64,000 bases of DNA from Nocardia yamanashiensis NBRC 100130. GTDB lineage: Bacteria; Actinomycetota; Actinomycetes; Mycobacteriales; Mycobacteriaceae. The notes beneath the pieces are model-generated. The model saw nothing but the letters and a program-made list of their open reading frames with translations. It searched no databases and had not been told where the DNA came from. The DNA is taken from contig NZ_BDCD01000024.1 of the NCBI RefSeq assembly GCF_001613325.1, positions 62,001 to 126,000 on the forward strand. The letters run 5' to 3'. The position numbers and the translations under genes are program-made. Of the stretch, positions 35,468-43,892 are shown piece by piece (positions within the stretch are counted from its first letter, which is position 1; each line of letters starts with the position of its first letter).

Positions 35468-35485
35468 TGACTAAAAATTTGGTCA
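35468..35485. promoter_or_regulatory. Shared 18-bp operator, copy 2
   Basis: TGACTAAAAATTTGGTCA lies about 94 bp upstream of the cytosolic deiminase gene and matches copy 1 in both outer halves. The palindrome ends TGACTAAA / TTTGGTCA are nearly symmetrical. Confidence 0.6.
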
Positions 35486-35628
35486 AACACTGTGTGTGGT
35501 GTCACGTGAAAGGCCGACGACGGGTGGTCATTGAGACCCGCATTCTGGAAACTATTATGTACTACGCCTATAAACACTGTTCAAGCACGGTTTTTGAGCC
35601 TGTTTGACGGTATCGACAGAGGAGGCTC

Positions 35629-36384
35629 GTGCTAGACGCCGATACCGCTCCCGTTCGCACCCGCCGCCTGGCGTGGGAACGGGCGACCGCCATCCCGCTC
35701 GCGGTGCTGGCGGTCTTGTTCCTCGGTTCCTATGCCTGGCAGGTGCTCGATCACGGCCTGCATCCGGCTCTGGAACGCTGGCTGGGCCGAGCCGATCTGC
35801 TCATTTGGGCGTTGTTCGTGGCCGACTATCTGATGCGCCTGTATCTCTCGACCGCGCGCTCGCGATTCGTCCGGCGAAACTGGCTGGATCTGATCATGAT
35901 CGCTATTCCGCCGCTGCGCCCGCTCCGATTGCTGCGCGCGGCCGTGCTGGTGGTCGATGCCGTCGATCGGCAGACGCGTTTCCGGGCGCGCACACGCATG
36001 TCGGTTTTCGTCGGCGTCACCTCGGTGCTGCTCATGGTGCTGTGCAGTCTGGCCATGTACGACGCCGAACGTGGCGCGCCGGGCGGCACCATCCAGAATT
36101 TCGGGGACGCGGCCTGGTGGTCCGTCGTCTCGGTGACCACGGTCGGGTACGGCGACTTCTACCCGGTGACGGTCGAGGGCCGCCTCGTCGCGCTGGTCCT
36201 GCTCACCTTCGGCATCGCCCTGATCTCCTTCGCCATCGGCACCACCACCAGCTGGGTCGTCGAGAAACTGCGTTCGCTCGACGCGGGCGCGGACCGGACG
36301 GATCGCGAACTCGGGGAGCTGCTCGCCGAAATCTGCACGCTGCGAGCCGAAATCGGGGAATTGCGAGAAGAGCGGCGCGGCTAG
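35629..36384 (+). CDS. Six-helix potassium channel subunit
   Basis: 251 aa. S1-S4-like helices lie in residues 20-110, including a basic S4-type helix PLRPLRLLRAAVLVVDAV. The pore loop has the K+ selectivity filter TVGYGD (171-176) between S5 and S6, and a C-terminal coiled coil ELGELLAEICTLRAEIGELREE probably aids tetramer assembly. This matches small prokaryotic voltage-gated-like K+ channels. GTG start follows AGGAGGCTC, a strong ribosome-binding site. The stop overlaps that of the convergent truncated reductase by 3-4 bp. Confidence 0.92.
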   Translation: MLDADTAPVRTRRLAWERATAIPLAVLAVLFLGSYAWQVLDHGLHPALERWLGRADLLIWALFVADYLMRLYLSTARSRFVRRNWLDLIMIAIPPLRPLRLLRAAVLVVDAVDRQTRFRARTRMSVFVGVTSVLLMVLCSLAMYDAERGAPGGTIQNFGDAAWWSVVSVTTVGYGDFYPVTVEGRLVALVLLTFGIALISFAIGTTTSWVVEKLRSLDAGADRTDRELGELLAEICTLRAEIGELREERRG

Positions 36385-36791
36385 GCGGCCAGGAGGCGGA
36401 GGGCTTCGGCGATCTTGGCTTTTACTTCGGTGTCGGCGGGGGTGGGGGCGGGGCCGAACAGGTGGCCGGCGCTGCCTACCGCGAGGCAGGCGCCTTCGAC
36501 GACTGTGCCGCCGGCGATGCCGACTATGACGCGGAGTTCTTCGAGGGCGCGGGCGCCGCCGCGCCGGCCGGTGGAGAGGCCGATGATGGCGATTCGCTTG
36601 CCTGCCAAGGCGCCTCGGCCGTAGGGGCGGGAGGTCCAGTCGATGGCGTTCTTGAGGACGGCGGGGAGGGAGCCGTTGTATTCGGGGGTGATCATGAGGA
36701 CGGCATCGGCGGTGGTGACGGCTTCGCGCAGGCGGGTGGCGGTGGGCGGGACCGGCGGGGGCGACTGGCTATGCGAACGGTAGCCGATGGG
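36381..36791 (-). pseudogene. 5'-truncated NAD(P)H-dependent FMN reductase remnant
   Basis: About 137 codons encode the C-terminal two thirds of an SsuE/azoreductase-type flavodoxin-fold reductase: ATRLREAVTTADAVLMITPEYNGSLPAVLKNAIDWTSRP, KRIAIIGLSTGRRGGARALEELR and a normal C-terminus. Roughly the first 45-50 residues, including the FMN-phosphate loop (GSLR-type), are missing. The frame starts directly after the TGA of gtrA-like gene 36792, in the same frame, with no start codon before ATG 36695. Translation from that ATG would make a 104-aa fragment without the cofactor site. A remnant after a deletion or rearrangement is the simplest reading. Confidence 0.75.
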
Positions 36792-37205
36792 TCAGAAGAC
36801 GAAGCCGCGCAGCGCGATGAAGCGCAGGCCGCCGACTGCGGCCATGATGCCGATGACGGCGGTGGACTGGGCCAGTTCGCTCAGGCCGGGGGCCCAGGAG
36901 CCCAGGCCGGCCAGGGCGCCGGTGCTGATCAGGAGGCCGATCAGGGCCAGGCCGCCGCCTTCGTATTGGGCCTTGAACCAGCCGACGCGGCCGGCGGCGT
37001 TGAAAGTGAGTTTGCGGTGCAGCTCGTTGGCGATGACGGTGCTGACGATGGAGCCGGCGGTGTTGGCGACCAGGGGGCCGATGCCGTTCATGGACATGAA
37101 CAGCAGGACGTAGGCGACATTGCTGGATCCGCCGACCAGGGCGAAGCGGATCAACTGGGCGAAGACGTGGTCGCCGCGCAGGTAGCGGATTGCCGTGCTG
37201 TTCAT
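36792..37205 (-). CDS. GtrA-family membrane protein
   Basis: 137 aa with four hydrophobic helices, full length for GtrA/DPMS-type flippase-like proteins (FALVGGSSNVAYVLLFMSMNGIGPLVANTAGSIVSTVIANELHRKLTFN, the family core). Members help transfer polyprenyl-linked sugars for cell-wall or O-antigen modification. ATG 37205 is used; GTG 37214 is the alternative. No glycosyltransferase gene is adjacent, so the substrate is unknown. Its stop codon is directly followed in frame by the truncated reductase, marking a likely rearrangement junction. Confidence 0.82.
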   Translation of the reverse strand: MNSTAIRYLRGDHVFAQLIRFALVGGSSNVAYVLLFMSMNGIGPLVANTAGSIVSTVIANELHRKLTFNAAGRVGWFKAQYEGGGLALIGLLISTGALAGLGSWAPGLSELAQSTAVIGIMAAVGGLRFIALRGFVF

Positions 37206-37353
37206 GAGGACCACTGTCGGCGGGGGCGCTTACAGCGGACTGACATTGTGCTGACATCGGCGCTGACAGCGGGGGATCCGCCGGTCAGGGGGCGTAACGG
37301 ACCGGCCGGGAGGCCGATGCAGAGGGCATCGAGGGGCGGGCGATCTACGGCGG

Positions 37354-37551
37354 GTGAGCGGTATGCGTGGGCGATGGCGGCTGGTGCGGCCGATTCTGGG
37401 TGCGATGGCGGCCGCGGCGCTGGTCACCGCCGGACTGCTGGCGTTCGATTACAGCGAACCGCAGGAGCCGGCGGGCAATTTCACGGTGCCGCTCGCGCCC
37501 TACACCACGGTGACGTCGACGACGCCGCACTGGCTGGACGCCGGGAACTGA
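37354..37551 (+). CDS. Small membrane-anchored or secreted peptide
   Basis: 65 aa (GTG 37354; ATG 37363 gives 62 aa). Basic N-terminus MRGRWRLVRP, one hydrophobic segment ILGAMAAAALVTAGLLAF, then a short polar Pro/Thr-rich tail (PLAPYTTVTSTTPHWLDAGN). No known family. It is divergent from the GtrA-type gene and convergent with the HxlR gene, 3 bp apart. Reality is supported by sensible composition and topology, not by homology. Confidence 0.45.
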   Translation: MSGMRGRWRLVRPILGAMAAAALVTAGLLAFDYSEPQEPAGNFTVPLAPYTTVTSTTPHWLDAGN

Positions 37552-37554
37552 ACG

Positions 37555-37935
37555 TCAGGCCGAGGCCGCGGCACGCGCCTGCTCGATCTCGTTGATGTGC
37601 TCCTCGGTCCACATGCGCAATGCCGTGATCGGTTCGGCGAGGCTGCGGCCCAGCGCGGTGAGTTCGTATTCGACGCGCGGCGGAATAGTGGGATGCACTG
37701 TGCGCGTGAGGAATCCGTCGGCCTCCAGGGTGCGCAGAGTTTGGGTGAGCATCTTCTGCGAGACGCCGCCGATGCGCCGCGACAGATCGGTGTAGCGCAT
37801 GGTGCCCTGGGCGAGCAGGGCATCGATGACGAGGACGGTCCATTTGCCCGCGATGTGGTCGAGGACCTGACGGGTGGGGCATTTGGGGGAGTAGCAGTCG
37901 GCGGGCAGGCCGGAGGATTCGACGACCGTGGTCAT
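37555..37935 (-). CDS. HxlR-family winged-helix regulator
   Basis: 126 aa. The N-terminal CYSPKCPTRQVLDHIAGKWTVLVIDALLAQGTMRYTDL and SRRIGGVSQKMLTQTLRTLEADGFLTR form the HxlR/DUF24 winged helix; conserved Cys residues in CYSPKC may sense redox or electrophiles, as in YodB/HypR-type members. It is divergent from a nitroreductase gene, the usual partner, with a 14-bp palindrome between them. Start is ATG 37935. Confidence 0.92.
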   Translation of the reverse strand: MTTVVESSGLPADCYSPKCPTRQVLDHIAGKWTVLVIDALLAQGTMRYTDLSRRIGGVSQKMLTQTLRTLEADGFLTRTVHPTIPPRVEYELTALGRSLAEPITALRMWTEEHINEIEQARAAASA

Positions 37936-37950
37936 ACTCGAGAGAGTAGC

Positions 37951-37964
37951 GCACTAATTAGTGC
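37951..37964. promoter_or_regulatory. HxlR operator candidate
   Basis: GCACTAATTAGTGC is a perfect 14-bp palindrome 15 bp upstream of the HxlR gene start and 41 bp upstream of the nitroreductase gene. A half-site TTAGTGGC recurs at 37996-38003. Placement between divergent genes fits local repression. Confidence 0.6.
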
Positions 37965-38004
37965 CTTCTTCCCGAACGAACGTCACTCTCCAATAGTTAG
38001 TGGC

Positions 38005-38649
38005 ATGAACACGATGACAGTCGCCGAAGCCATCCGCACCCGCCGGACCGTCCGGCACTACCGCCCCGATCCCGTAGCCGCCGCCGATCTGGAGACCTTG
38101 CTCGAACTGGCCATGGAAGCGCCGTCCAGCTGGAACCTGCAGGACCGCTCGATCGTGGTGGTGCGCGATCCGGCCGGTCGAGAAGGGTTGACATGGGCCA
38201 CCGACGGCCAGCCTCAGCCCCAAGAAGCGCCGGTCATGCTGGTGTTTGTCGCGGAACCCCAAGCGTGGCAAGCGGATCGGAGCGATGTGTTCGAAACCGC
38301 ACGGAACAATCACGCCTGGAACGAGGAGTTCATCGCCGGCTTCTCGGCCGCCTCCACCGAGTTCCAGCAGCAGCTGGCTGAACGCGGGCTGCTGCGCGAA
38401 TACGCGGTGAAGGACGCCATGCTCGCCGCCGCCTATGTGATGCTCGCCGCCACCGCACTCGGTCTCGCCACCTCACCCATGAACGGCTGGGACGAAACCC
38501 GGGTGAAGAAGGTGATCGGTATAGAAGGACGCGACGACCTGTCCATCGCCCTGCTCATGTCGGTCGGCTACCCCGCCGAAACCCGGATTCACCCCGGTCG
38601 CCGCCCGCTCACCCGCACCGTGCACCACGAGCGCTACCGCACCGCCTGA
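38005..38649 (+). CDS. Nitroreductase-family flavoprotein
   Basis: 214 aa FMN-dependent NAD(P)H oxidoreductase of the NfsB/FRase group: EAIRTRRTVRHYRPDPV (FMN-binding Arg region), EAPSSWNLQDRSIVVVRD, and LAAAYVMLAATALGLATSPMNGWDE near the C-terminus. It probably reduces nitro compounds, quinones or electrophiles. The start ATG 38005 (MNTMTVAEAI) overlaps the end of the HxlR half-site, so repression would block initiation. A GC-rich hairpin follows. Confidence 0.9.
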   Translation: MNTMTVAEAIRTRRTVRHYRPDPVAAADLETLLELAMEAPSSWNLQDRSIVVVRDPAGREGLTWATDGQPQPQEAPVMLVFVAEPQAWQADRSDVFETARNNHAWNEEFIAGFSAASTEFQQQLAERGLLREYAVKDAMLAAAYVMLAATALGLATSPMNGWDETRVKKVIGIEGRDDLSIALLMSVGYPAETRIHPGRRPLTRTVHHERYRTA

Positions 38650-38659
38650 CCGCCCGCCG

Positions 38660-38690
38660 CCGCGCGCACCACGCCGGAAGGTGCGCGCGG
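38660..38690 (+). terminator. Hairpin after the nitroreductase gene
   Basis: CCGCGCGCACC (38660-38670) and GGTGCGCGCGG (38680-38690) form a perfect 11-bp stem with a 9-nt loop. There is no T-run, so termination would be of the weak actinobacterial I-shaped type. Confidence 0.55.
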
Positions 38691-38803
38691 CCTGCGGAAA
38701 TCCAGGTGAAGCGGGCTGATTACAAGGCTTACGATGCGACCAGCAAGAATGGGAGCCAGGCAATCCGCCTGACCCATACCGCCCAGGGGAGAGACGAAGC
38801 ATC

Positions 38804-39865
38804 GTGGCCGACGATATCGACCGTGCCGAGCAGACCGCGGCCTTGAGCGAGGAATCGCTCGCCGCTGCCGCGGAAGCCGCCGAGAAGGCGTTTGCCGCCG
38901 CCAGCACCCTGGACGAGCTGGCGGCCGCGAAAACCGAGTACATGGGCGGTAAGTCGCCGATCTCCCTGGCGCAGCGCTCGCTCGGCACCCTCCCCAAGGA
39001 GGAGAAGGCCGAGGCCGGCAAGCGCGTGAACGTGGCCCGCGGGCGCGTGTCCTCGGCCTACGAGACCCGCCAGGCCGAGCTGCTCACCGAGCGCGACGCG
39101 GCGGTGCTGGTCGCGGAGGCCATCGACGTGACGGTGACCGCGCGGCGGGAACCGGTCGGCGCGCGGCATCCCATCGCGGTGCTGTCGGAGCGGGTCGCGG
39201 ACGTCTTCGTGGCGATGGGCTGGGAGGTCGCCGAAGGTCCCGAGGTCGAGACCGAGCACTTCAATTTCGACGCCCTGAACTTCCTGCCGGATCATCCGGC
39301 GCGCACCATGCAGGACACCTTCCACATCGCGCCGGAGGGTTCGCGCCAGGTGCTGCGTACCCACACCTCGCCGGTGCAGGTGCGGTCCATGCTGTCGCGC
39401 GAGCTGCCCATCTATGTGGTGTGCCCGGGCCGGACCTTCCGCACCGATGAGCTGGACGCCACCCACACCCCGGTGTTCTCGCAGGTCGAGGGCCTGGCCA
39501 TCGACAAGGGCCTGACCATGGCCCACCTCAAGGGCACCCTGGACGCGTTCGCGCGCGCCCTGTTCGGCCCGAACACCACCACCCGCATGCGGCCCAGCTT
39601 CTTCCCCTTCACCGAACCGTCCGCCGAGGTGGACGTGTGGTTCGAGGACAAGAAGGGCGGCCCGGGCTGGGTCGAGTGGGGCGGCTGCGGCATGGTGAAC
39701 CCGAAGGTGCTCATCGCCTCGGGCATCGACCCCGAGGTGTACAGCGGTTTCGCGTTCGGCATGGGCCTGGAGCGCACCCTGCAGTTCCGCAACGGCCTGT
39801 CCGATATGCGCGACATCGTCGAGGGCGATGTGCGTTTCACCGTGCCGTTCGGCATCCAAGCCTGA
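38804..39865 (+). CDS. pheS: Phenylalanine-tRNA ligase alpha subunit
   Basis: 353 aa. The N-terminal coiled coil (residues 5-90) is followed by the class II catalytic core: motif 1 near HPIAVLSERVADVFVAMGWEVAEGPEVE, motif 2 FNFDALNFLPDHPARTMQDTFHI with HTSPVQVRSM, and motif 3 FAFGMGLERTLQFRNGLSDMRD. It charges tRNA-Phe as an alpha2-beta2 enzyme with PheT. GTG start at 38804. A TACGAT -10-like element at 38730-38735 would give a leader of about 60 nt. pheT starts 34 bp downstream. Confidence 0.98.
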   Translation: MADDIDRAEQTAALSEESLAAAAEAAEKAFAAASTLDELAAAKTEYMGGKSPISLAQRSLGTLPKEEKAEAGKRVNVARGRVSSAYETRQAELLTERDAAVLVAEAIDVTVTARREPVGARHPIAVLSERVADVFVAMGWEVAEGPEVETEHFNFDALNFLPDHPARTMQDTFHIAPEGSRQVLRTHTSPVQVRSMLSRELPIYVVCPGRTFRTDELDATHTPVFSQVEGLAIDKGLTMAHLKGTLDAFARALFGPNTTTRMRPSFFPFTEPSAEVDVWFEDKKGGPGWVEWGGCGMVNPKVLIASGIDPEVYSGFAFGMGLERTLQFRNGLSDMRDIVEGDVRFTVPFGIQA

Positions 39866-39899
39866 CCCGACCCTTCGATACGAGGAAGCGAAACGTCAA

Positions 39900-42401
39900 G
39901 TGCGAGTAGCGCAATCCTGGCTGACCGAAATCCTGCAGCGCACCACCCCCGGCTGGTCGGTGACGCCGGAGGAGCTCGACGCCGGTTTCGTCCGGGTCGG
40001 GCTGGAAGTCGAAGAGGTCGATCCGGTGACCCCGATCGGCGGCGAGATCGACAAGCCGTTAGTGGTCGGGCGGGTGCTGGAGATCACCGAGCTGACCGAG
40101 TTCAAGAAGCCCATCCGCTTCTGCAAGGTCGACGTCGGCAATCCGGAACCGCAGGAGATCGTCTGCGGCGCCCGGAATTTCGCGGTCGGCGACCTGGTCG
40201 TCGTGGTGCTGCCGGGCGGTGAGCTGCCCGGCGGTTTCAAGATCTCCTCGCGGAAGACCTACGGGCACACCAGCAATGGCATGATCTGCTCGGTCGCCGA
40301 ACTCGGCATCGGCAAGGATCACTCCGGCATCCTGGTGCTGGAGCCGGGCACCGCCGAACCGGGCGCGGACGCCAATGTGGTGCTGGGCCTGGACGATACG
40401 GTCATCGAACTGGCCATCACCCCCGACCGCGGGTACGCCTTCTCGGCGCGTGGCCTGGCCCGGGAGCTGGCCTGCGGGTTCGACCTGGAGTACAGCGATC
40501 CGGCCGTGCGCCTGCTGCCGGACTCGGAGACCGAAGCCTGGCCTGTGAAGATCGAACCGGAGTCGCTGTGCACCCGTTTCGCGGTGCGCCGGGTCACCGG
40601 GATCGATCCGAAGGCCGTGTCGCCGTGGTGGTTGCAGCGCCGGCTGCTGCTGTCGGGCGTGCGTCCCATCTCCCCGGCCGTCGACGTCACCAACTACGTG
40701 ATGCTCGAGCTGGGCCAGCCGCTGCACGCCTTCGACGCCGCCAAGGTGCGCGGCGGGTTCGTGGTGCGGCGCGCCAACAAGGGCGAGACCCTGCGCACCC
40801 TCGACGAGGCCGAGCGCACCCTGGACGCCGAGGACGTGGTGATCGCCGACGAGTCCGGCGTCATCTCCCTCGCCGGCATCATGGGCGGCGCCAGCACCGA
40901 GGTCGGCGCGGACTCGACCGACATCCTCCTCGAGGCCGCGACCTGGAACCCGGTCGCGGTGGCGCGCACCGCCCGCCGCCACAAGCTCGGCTCGGAGGCC
41001 AGCCGCCGCTTCGAACGCGTGGTGGACCCCGAGGTGAACCTGGCCGCACTGGACCGCGCCGCCACCCTGCTGGCCGAAATCGCCGGTGGCACCGTGGAAT
41101 CCGTGCTCACCGACGTGCGCGTGCCCACCCCGGGCCCGCAGCCGATCAGCATGGACATCGACCTGGCCGACCGCACCGCGGGCGTGCAGTACGAGCGTGG
41201 CGCGGCCACTCGCCGCCTGCAGCAGGTCGGCTGCACCATCGAGGTCGGCGTCAGCGAGACCGGGCACGGTCAGCTGGTCGTCACCCCGCCCACCTGGCGG
41301 CCCGACCTGACCCAGCCCGCCGATCTGGTGGAGGAGGTGCTGCGCCTGGAAGGTCTGGACAAGATCCCGTCGGTGCTGCCCACCGCCCCGGCCGGACGCG
41401 GGCTGACCGCCGAACAGCGCCGCCGCCGGGCCATCAGCAAGGCCGTCGCCTTCGAAGGCTGCGTCGAGGTCCCGGCTCCGGTCTTCATGTCCGGCACCGT
41501 GTTCGACACCTGGGGCCTGGACGCCGACGATCCGCGCCGCAACACCATGCGCGTGCTCAACCCCCTCGACGTCGATCGCGCCGAGCTGTCCTCCACGCTG
41601 CTGCCGGGCCTGCTGGAGATCGCCGCGCGCAATATCTCGCGCGGTGAACGCGACCTCGCCATCTACGCCATCGGCCAGGTCACCCTGTCCACCGGCAAGA
41701 CCGGCGCGGTCGCCCCGCTGCCCGTCGACCGCCGTCCCACCGAGGACGAGATCGGCGTGCTGCTGGATTCCCTTCCGCTGCAACCGGTCCGGATCGGCGC
41801 GGTGCTCACCGGCAAGCGCGAACCGCGCGGGCCGTGGGGTCCGGGCCGCGCCGTCGAGGCCGCCGACGCGTTCGCGCTGGTGGACGCCATCGGCGATGCC
41901 GCGGGCCTGACCATCGAACGGCGCGCGGTGGCGTACCTGCCATGGCATTCGGGCCGCGGCGCGGAGCTGCTGGTGGACGGCGTCGTCGTCGGCCACGCGG
42001 GCGAACTGCACCCGGCGGTGCTGGAGCGTTCGGGCCTGCCCCCGCGCACCTGCGCCATCGAACTCGACCTCGATGCCCTCCCGCTGCGCGAAGTCCGTCC
42101 GGCCCCGGTCATCTCGGCCTTCCCGGCGGTGCTGCAGGACGTGTCCATCAGCGTCGAGAAGACCGTCCCGGCCGCCGCCGTGGAAGCCGCCCTGCGCACC
42201 GGCGCGGGCGAACTCCTCGAGACCATCTCCCTGTTCGACGTCTACGAAGGCGCGCAGGCCGGCGAGGGCCGCAAATCCCTCACCTACGCCCTGCGTTTCC
42301 GCGCCACCGACCGGACGCTGACCGAGGACGAGGCCAGCGCGGCGCGGGACGCGGCAGTGGCGCAGGCCGCCGACACGGTCGGCGCGGTGCTGCGCGGCTG
42401 A
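39900..42401 (+). CDS. pheT: Phenylalanine-tRNA ligase beta subunit
   Basis: 833 aa, full length. It contains the N-terminal tRNA-binding OB domain (VVGRVLEITELTEFKKPIRFCKVDVG ... EIVCGARNFAVGD), B3/B4 editing region (SPWWLQRRLLLSGVRPISPAVDVTNYVMLELGQPLHAFDA), B5 domain (PTWRPDLTQPADLVEEVLRLEGLDKIP) and the C-terminal anticodon-binding FDX domain (ISAFPAVLQDVSISV ... SLTYALRFRATDRTLTEDE). GTG 39900 follows GAGGAAGCG and matches the usual N-terminus (VRVAQSWL); the frame is open upstream inside pheS but that is not used. It is co-transcribed with pheS. Confidence 0.98.
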   Translation: MRVAQSWLTEILQRTTPGWSVTPEELDAGFVRVGLEVEEVDPVTPIGGEIDKPLVVGRVLEITELTEFKKPIRFCKVDVGNPEPQEIVCGARNFAVGDLVVVVLPGGELPGGFKISSRKTYGHTSNGMICSVAELGIGKDHSGILVLEPGTAEPGADANVVLGLDDTVIELAITPDRGYAFSARGLARELACGFDLEYSDPAVRLLPDSETEAWPVKIEPESLCTRFAVRRVTGIDPKAVSPWWLQRRLLLSGVRPISPAVDVTNYVMLELGQPLHAFDAAKVRGGFVVRRANKGETLRTLDEAERTLDAEDVVIADESGVISLAGIMGGASTEVGADSTDILLEAATWNPVAVARTARRHKLGSEASRRFERVVDPEVNLAALDRAATLLAEIAGGTVESVLTDVRVPTPGPQPISMDIDLADRTAGVQYERGAATRRLQQVGCTIEVGVSETGHGQLVVTPPTWRPDLTQPADLVEEVLRLEGLDKIPSVLPTAPAGRGLTAEQRRRRAISKAVAFEGCVEVPAPVFMSGTVFDTWGLDADDPRRNTMRVLNPLDVDRAELSSTLLPGLLEIAARNISRGERDLAIYAIGQVTLSTGKTGAVAPLPVDRRPTEDEIGVLLDSLPLQPVRIGAVLTGKREPRGPWGPGRAVEAADAFALVDAIGDAAGLTIERRAVAYLPWHSGRGAELLVDGVVVGHAGELHPAVLERSGLPPRTCAIELDLDALPLREVRPAPVISAFPAVLQDVSISVEKTVPAAAVEAALRTGAGELLETISLFDVYEGAQAGEGRKSLTYALRFRATDRTLTEDEASAARDAAVAQAADTVGAVLRG

Positions 42402-42435
42402 CGCCGGAACCGTTCGGGCACACCGGATTCGACAC

Positions 42436-42474
42436 CCCGGTGATCACGGCACGCCACCGTGATCACCGGGTTTT
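42436..42474 (+). terminator. Terminator of pheST
   Basis: CCCGGTGATCACGG (42436-42449) and CCGTGATCACCGGG (42457-42470) form a perfect 14-bp stem with a 7-nt loop, followed by TTTTCC. It begins 35 bp after the pheT stop. Confidence 0.92.
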
Positions 42475-42500
42475 CCGTTTCCGGCAGTCCAATTGGTGGG

Positions 42501-43883
42501 ATGAATATGCCGGAAGGCTGTAAGCGGGCGCATAGCCGGGTGCAGAATACCGGGGTGGAAGCTGATGTGGTGGGGCGCGCGACGCTGCGCAAGGTGACCC
42601 TGCGGCTGGTGCCGTTCCTGGGGTTGCTGTATTTCGTGAACTATCTGGACCGGGTGAACATCGGCTTCGCCGGGCCGAACGGCATGAAGACCGATCTCGG
42701 TTTGAGCGAGACGGCGTTCGGGTTCGCCTCGGGGATCTTCTTCATCGGATACCTGCTGCTCGAGGTGCCGAGCAATCTGGCGCTGCACCGCTTCGGCGCG
42801 CGCCGCTGGATCGCCCGAATCCTGTTGACCTGGGGCATCATCGCCTCGGCCATGGCGTTCGTGCCCAACGGTACGACGCTGGTGGTGCTGCGGTTCCTGC
42901 TCGGCGTCGCCGAAGCCGGCTTCTTCCCCGGCATCCTGCTGTACCTGACCTATTGGTTCCCGCAACGGCATCGGGCGCGGATCGTGGCCCTGTTCATGAC
43001 CGCCGTGCCGATCTCGACGGCGCTGGGCGCGACCCTGTCCAGCCTCATCCTGCAGTACGGCGACGGCGTCTTCGGCCTCACCGGCTGGCGATTCATGTTC
43101 CTGGTCGAGGGCCTGCCCTCGCTGGTGCTCGCGGCGGTCACCTGGTGGTATCTCACCGACCGCCCGGATCAGGCGAGCTGGCTCGAACCCGCCGAAAGGC
43201 AATGGCTGGCAGCCGAACTCGACGCCGAACAGGCGAAAGCCGAAGCGGCCGAACACTGGACGCTGCGCAAGGCGCTGACCCATCCGCGCATCCTCGGCCT
43301 CGCGCTGGTCTACGGCGGCATCGTCTACGGCTTGTACGCGCTCGGTTTCTTCCTGCCCACCATCATCAACGGCTTCCAGGAACAGTTCGGTACGCACTAT
43401 TCGGTGGTGCAACGAGGCTTGATCAATGCCGTGCCCTACGTGATCGGCGCAGTGGTGATGGTCTGGTGGAGCCGCCACGGCGACCGCACCGGCGAACGCG
43501 CCTGGCACGTGGCGCTCCCCGCCTTGGCCGGCGGCCTGGCCATCCCGGTGACCCTCTATCTGGGCAACCCCTTCGCCGCCATGGTCGCCGTAACGGTGTG
43601 CGCCGTCGGTGTGCTCGCCGCCCTCCCGACCTTCTGGGCCCTGCCCAGCACTTTCCTGTCCGGAGCCGCGGCCGCGGGCGGCATCGCGCTGATCAACTCC
43701 ATCGGCAATATCAGCGGTTTCGCCGCCCCGTACATCACCGGCTGGCTCAAGGACTGGACCGGCACCCAGAAGGCCGGGCTGTGGATGGTCGGCTTCGCCA
43801 TGGTGGGTTCGGCGGTGGGCGTGCTGCTGCTGTGGCGCGGCACGCGGTCGAGCGGGGTCGGTGCGCGGGCCGAGGTGGGGTAG
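42501..43883 (+). CDS. MFS transporter, anion:cation symporter (ACS) type
   Basis: 460 aa with 12 hydrophobic helices. N-terminal PFLGLLYFVNYLDRVNIGFA and LLLEVPSNLALHRFGARRWIARI, and VLRFLLGVAEAGFFPGILLYLTYWFPQRHRAR are hallmarks of the phthalate/tartrate/glucarate ACS subfamily that imports organic anions with H+ or Na+. Several starts are possible: ATG 42501, ATG 42507 and GTG 42555, and the last would trim a poorly conserved N-terminus. The alpha/beta hydrolase gene begins 9 bp downstream and is probably co-transcribed. Substrate unknown. Confidence 0.88.
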   Translation: MNMPEGCKRAHSRVQNTGVEADVVGRATLRKVTLRLVPFLGLLYFVNYLDRVNIGFAGPNGMKTDLGLSETAFGFASGIFFIGYLLLEVPSNLALHRFGARRWIARILLTWGIIASAMAFVPNGTTLVVLRFLLGVAEAGFFPGILLYLTYWFPQRHRARIVALFMTAVPISTALGATLSSLILQYGDGVFGLTGWRFMFLVEGLPSLVLAAVTWWYLTDRPDQASWLEPAERQWLAAELDAEQAKAEAAEHWTLRKALTHPRILGLALVYGGIVYGLYALGFFLPTIINGFQEQFGTHYSVVQRGLINAVPYVIGAVVMVWWSRHGDRTGERAWHVALPALAGGLAIPVTLYLGNPFAAMVAVTVCAVGVLAALPTFWALPSTFLSGAAAAGGIALINSIGNISGFAAPYITGWLKDWTGTQKAGLWMVGFAMVGSAVGVLLLWRGTRSSGVGARAEVG

Positions 43884-43892
43884 GAAAGGAGC

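Noticed and set aside
40059..42011. 650-codon open frame antisense to pheT.
   Set aside because: Shadow of pheT; no recognisable domain.
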